Shown: positions 6,358-8,226 of the stretch, piece by piece | How the letters are laid out: every line of letters begins with the position of its first letter | Position numbering within the stretch: the stretch's first letter is position 1 | NCBI GenBank assembly: GCA_002478575.1 | Contig: DLOX01000248.1 | Location: forward strand, 1-8,226 | From: Sphingomonadales bacterium UBA7473 | GTDB taxonomy: Bacteria; Pseudomonadota; Alphaproteobacteria; Sphingomonadales; Sphingomonadaceae | Length of the DNA stretch: 8,226 nucleotides | Reading direction: 5' to 3' | Notes under the pieces: model-generated | Databases searched by the model: none | Told to the model about the DNA's origin: nothing | Seen by the model: the letters and a program-made list of their open reading frames with translations, nothing else | Translations under genes and position numbers: made by a program

Positions 6358-6843
6358 AAATCAGAGCTTGGAGTTAAGTCTGGGGCAGGGCACGACTTGC
6401 GACCCTCGGTTGGGCAATATGAAAACCGTCAGGCCATCGCAGATTGCATGGAGGCGCTCGCGATTGAACTTCGATCTATTTCCGATGAAGAAATGCATAT
6501 TATTCCGACCGAGGCGACCTTATTTGCCCTCGCGGGTAAAATATACGAATCCCGTCGCAAGGTAGACAAGATATTTGGAATGGCCGGTTTCTCAGTCAGC
6601 CCGGCCTGGGACATTGTGCTCGATCTTTACAAGGCCACGGCCTTTGGCAAGGAAATCTCAGTGTCGAGCGCTTGCATCGGTGCGGCATGCCCCGCAACAA
6701 CGGCATTAAGGTGGTTGCACGCTCTTGAGGACATGAACCTCATAGTGCGACGCGCCGATCTGGAAGACAGACGTCGTTATGTTGTCAGCCTGACAGAACG
6801 CGGACGGATTTTGGCTGCCGAGGCGTTGGCGGTTCATCTTTGA
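6355..6843 (+). CDS. winged-helix (MarR-like) transcriptional regulator
   Basis: A 162-residue protein. The N-terminal 60 residues are of low complexity and unassigned. A basic segment SRRKVDKIFG (66-75) precedes a winged-helix domain: PAWDIVLDLYKA (83-94), a helix-turn-helix in VSSACIGAACPATTALRWL (103-121), then LEDMNLIVRRADLEDRRRYV with the charged MarR-type wing, ending in SLTERGRILAAEAL. It is probably a cytoplasmic DNA-binding regulator with unknown ligand. The start is TTG 6355, chosen from the ribosome site. It resembles the regulator at 3225-3686 in the AW..(I/M)VxDL entry, helix spacing and LTERG end, and is read divergently from that gene's cluster. A perfect small hairpin follows the stop. 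Confidence 0.8.
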   Translation: MKSELGVKSGAGHDLRPSVGQYENRQAIADCMEALAIELRSISDEEMHIIPTEATLFALAGKIYESRRKVDKIFGMAGFSVSPAWDIVLDLYKATAFGKEISVSSACIGAACPATTALRWLHALEDMNLIVRRADLEDRRRYVVSLTERGRILAAEALAVHL

Positions 6844-6859
6844 TCCCGTTCGAAATCCA

Positions 6860-6873
6860 GCCCCTTTTGGGGC
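6860..6873 (+). terminator. small perfect hairpin after the winged-helix gene
   Basis: GCCCC-TTTT-GGGGC forms a 5-bp GC stem with a four-base loop, 16 bases after the gene's stop. There is no T-run on either side, so it is at best a weak intrinsic terminator or an mRNA 3'-end stabiliser. Confidence 0.3.
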
Positions 6874-7050
6874 AGAGCGCAAAGGCTGTTGCACAAACCT
6901 GGACGGCTAGGACCGGCGTTTTCAGAGCACATTGTCGCCCGAAAACTGAACCATTGTCGGTAGCGCGGTTGCTCTGCCTGAAGACGGTTCGCTGCGTGAA
7001 GGCAACCGAGTTGACAAAAACTTGGAACGCATTCGACACCAATGGGATGA

Positions 7051-7338
7051 TCAAGGAGGTCTCGTGGCCGAGATCTGCCGCATAGCTGGATCGGCCATAT
7101 CTCGCGCTGCACATGTTAGACTAACGACATTGGGCATCACCTCACCAAACCCTTTCGTCCCTGGAATTGTGACCAGGCTGAATGAATCGGGAAGGCGATC
7201 CACGCGGTAACCGTCAAACCCTTCCGCCAGTCCGCGGTCCAGCATCCGCAGCGCGCACTTGCCTTCTCGCTGATCGCCTATGATTTGGCGAAGCAGTTCC
7301 GAAGCTCGGAGATCCTGGACTTGTTTCGAATCTGTCAT
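7051..7338 (-). CDS. hypothetical protein (95 residues), uncertain
   Basis: An open frame from ATG 7338 encoding an unrecognised 95-residue protein. The first 50 residues look protein-like, with alternating charged and hydrophobic residues (SELLRQIIGDQREGKCALRM, then LAEGFDGYRVDRLPDSF). The C-terminal 30 residues are less convincing. There is no membrane segment, signal peptide or known motif. The ribosome site is weak. A plus-strand frame with a good ribosome site (AAGGAGG at 7053-7059, GTG at 7064) lies opposite its 3' end, so only one of the two is likely to be real. It is convergent with the winged-helix gene and divergent from the LysR-type gene. Confidence 0.4.
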   Translation of the reverse strand: MTDSKQVQDLRASELLRQIIGDQREGKCALRMLDRGLAEGFDGYRVDRLPDSFSLVTIPGTKGFGEVMPNVVSLTCAARDMADPAMRQISATRPP

Positions 7339-7448
7339 CGAACTCTGGAAATCATAGGCAGATGCAATTATGGTTAACCCTAGTGATCAGATGCAGGTAC
7401 GATCGACCTCGCGACGATTGCTGCGCCTCGCGGGCTTATCCTTCATGT

Positions 7449-7481
7449 GGATCTTTCGATCCGTGTGTCTCGAGCTTCGAG
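7449..7481. repeat. two adjacent inverted repeats upstream of the LysR-type gene
   Basis: GGATC-TTTC-GATCC (7449-7462) and CTCGA-GCT-TCGAG (7469-7481) are perfect 5-bp palindromic arms six bases apart, about 50-80 bases before the HTH gene at 7531. They could be operator half-sites or two small hairpins in the leader. LysR-type proteins usually regulate from dyads just upstream of their own gene, so an operator is the more natural reading. Confidence 0.4.
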
Positions 7482-7530
7482 TCTGATATGACAAAACCCA
7501 TGTAAATGGCATCATGGCCTGGAGATGTGC

Positions 7531-7836
7531 ATGAACGATCACAGACTGGAAGCCTTCGTGAGAAGAACTACGCTGCGCCAGGTCGAAGTCATCGTCGCTT
7601 TGCAAGAGCATAAATCCATGACTGCTGTTGCTGCTGCACTCGGCATGTCGGTTGCAAATGTGAGCCGCGTGGCGACACGTTTCGAAAATAATTTTGGAGT
7701 GAGAATTCTCGAGGATGAGAGCCGTCGAACAGCACTCACTGCCGACTCGGGTCGAATTTTTGATGTGCTGAAGCCGCTCCATTCCGAAATCGGACATCTA
7801 AGAGGCCGACTTGGCAAGATCGAAACTCCTACCTGA
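7531..7836 (+). CDS. HTH-only LysR-type regulator, truncated or stand-alone
   Basis: A 101-residue protein that holds only the LysR-type DNA-binding domain. LRQVEVIVALQEHKSMTAVA (15-34) is the first helix and the turn into the HTH, MSVANVSRVATRFENNFGVR (39-58) is the recognition helix and linker, and ILEDESRRTALTADSGRIF (59-77) is the wing, matching the family's LFxRxxRxxxLTxAGxxL. The linker helix follows (78-94) and then the frame stops. A normal LysR protein has about 200 further residues of effector-binding domain, which are absent here. The next 270 bases show no matching frame. The start is ATG 7531, because GGAG at 7521-7524 is six bases away. The other ATG at 7525 abuts it. It may be a remnant or a deliberate short repressor. 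Confidence 0.7.
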   Translation: MNDHRLEAFVRRTTLRQVEVIVALQEHKSMTAVAAALGMSVANVSRVATRFENNFGVRILEDESRRTALTADSGRIFDVLKPLHSEIGHLRGRLGKIETPT

Positions 7837-8129
7837 ATGGATAATCCCTTGTCCTCCATTCGAAGCTTTTTGGGAAGCGTCCATCGCCACTTTTGGCCGC
7901 ATTGAGATCAGGTGGTCTGACAAAATGCCGCTGAAGACTGATGGTCTGATGGCGCGCACGGTCTTTGCTATTTGCGTGATGCCGAGGATCGCGAAAAGCG
8001 GTCGAAGAGATGCAGCGCTGGCGTCCAAAAGAATGCAAATGCATCCACTTTTTTTGGGGGCAGTCCAGGGGGCATCAATAACCAATATCTCAAAAATTAT
8101 CGTTTAAAAACAATATATTAAATTCACTC
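7837..8129. other. non-coding end of the accessory region, AT-rich at the right
   Basis: I see no convincing gene here. The open frames on both strands (7811-8107 + and 7798-8085 -) overlap each other, lack ribosome sites and have no recognisable motif. From about 8078 the sequence is strongly AT-rich up to the tRNA fragment, as is common for integrase arm sites or the internal end of an integrated element. Confidence 0.45.
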
Positions 8130-8152
8130 TTCGAATCCCACCCTCTCCGCCA
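8130..8152 (+). other. tRNA-Ser 3'-end fragment, putative attachment site (att)
   Basis: The 23 bases start with the T-loop TTCGAAT, continue with the 3' arm of a T-stem (CCCAC), the 3' acceptor strand CCTCTCC and discriminator G, and end in an encoded CCA. The acceptor strand would pair with GGAGAGG, typical of bacterial tRNA-Ser. The preceding bases (AATTCACTC) cannot form the other T-stem arm and no tRNA body lies upstream, so this is not a functional gene. Integration by tyrosine recombinases into the 3' end of tRNA genes leaves exactly such a copy at the far end of the element. The element would then extend to the left, with the intact tRNA outside the window. Identity as tRNA-Ser is inferred from the acceptor sequence alone. 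Confidence 0.7.
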
Positions 8153-8153
8153 G

Positions 8154-8226
8154 TTACACCGGCCCCAAGTGGCTTCGCTCGTCCCGACGATCCCGGAGCA
8201 TCTGCAATTCCGCGATGGCCGCGAAC
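8154..8226 (-). CDS. possible C-terminal end of a gene entering from the right
   Basis: The minus strand is open from the window edge to a TAA (complement of 8154-8156), giving about 23 residues ending in RDERSHLGPV with GC-rich codons. It stops one base from the tRNA fragment's CCA. It is too short to identify and may be chance. If real, it is the first chromosomal gene beyond the attachment site, or an integrase end. Confidence 0.2.
   Translation of the reverse strand, partial: FAAIAELQMLRDRRDERSHLGPV

Noticed and set aside
6885..6905. GGCTGTTGCACAAACC, similar to ends of some insertion sequences
   Set aside because: No matching inverted copy and no transposase frame nearby; the likeness is too short to call an IS end.
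6785..7114. Minus-strand open frames across 6785-7114
   Set aside because: They overlap the well-supported winged-helix gene and each other and have no motif or ribosome site.
7798..8107. Open frames of about 95 residues on both strands near the right end
   Set aside because: They mirror each other, lack ribosome sites and show no integrase or other domain motif.
8080..8152. A complete tRNA gene ending at 8152
   Set aside because: The bases before the T-loop cannot form the T-stem, anticodon arm or acceptor partner, so only the 3' end is present.
1..8226. CRISPR array, rRNA or long tandem repeats
   Set aside because: No regularly spaced repeats or rRNA-like sequence were seen on reading through.

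Overview
The window looks like a chromosomal segment of a sphingomonad-type alphaproteobacterium (Erythrobacter, Porphyrobacter or Sphingomonas relatives). I infer this from the GC-rich codon use of the left part and from the style of the small regulators on the right. It is not a taxonomic determination.

Left part (1-2734, + strand): the end of a tightly overlapped dTDP-L-rhamnose operon in the order rfbA (3' end only), rfbC, rfbD, rfbB. Its four enzymes turn glucose-1-phosphate and dTTP into dTDP-L-rhamnose, the donor for rhamnose in lipopolysaccharide, exopolysaccharide or glycolipids. Every junction overlaps by 4 or 8 bases, and two starts are non-ATG (GTG for rfbC, TTG for rfbB).

Boundary (about 2735-3224): base composition becomes visibly less GC-rich, and the minus strand carries a decayed C-terminal piece of an IS3-family transposase with frameshifts, an apparent insertion and a Glu-to-Asp change at the catalytic position.

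Middle (3225-5819, - strand): six closely spaced genes that look like one operon. In transcription order they are a 53-residue protein, a LuxR-type HTH protein with a C-terminal membrane anchor, a 108-residue helical protein, a small multi-spanning membrane protein, a RadC-type JAB/MPN protein with an intact metal-binding motif, and a winged-helix (MarR-like) regulator. I do not recognise this combination as a named system.

Right part (6355-7836): a second winged-helix regulator of the same family, read divergently from the operon across a gap of about 530 bases; a small hypothetical ORF on the minus strand; and an HTH-only LysR-type protein preceded by two adjacent inverted repeats. Near the right edge, after an AT-rich stretch, lies the last 23 bases of a tRNA gene (T-loop to CCA, probably tRNA-Ser) with no tRNA body in front. 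This is what the distal attachment site of an element integrated in a tRNA gene looks like. With the IS remnant and the composition shift, it suggests that the regulator-rich region is an accessory island. No integrase is visible in the window.
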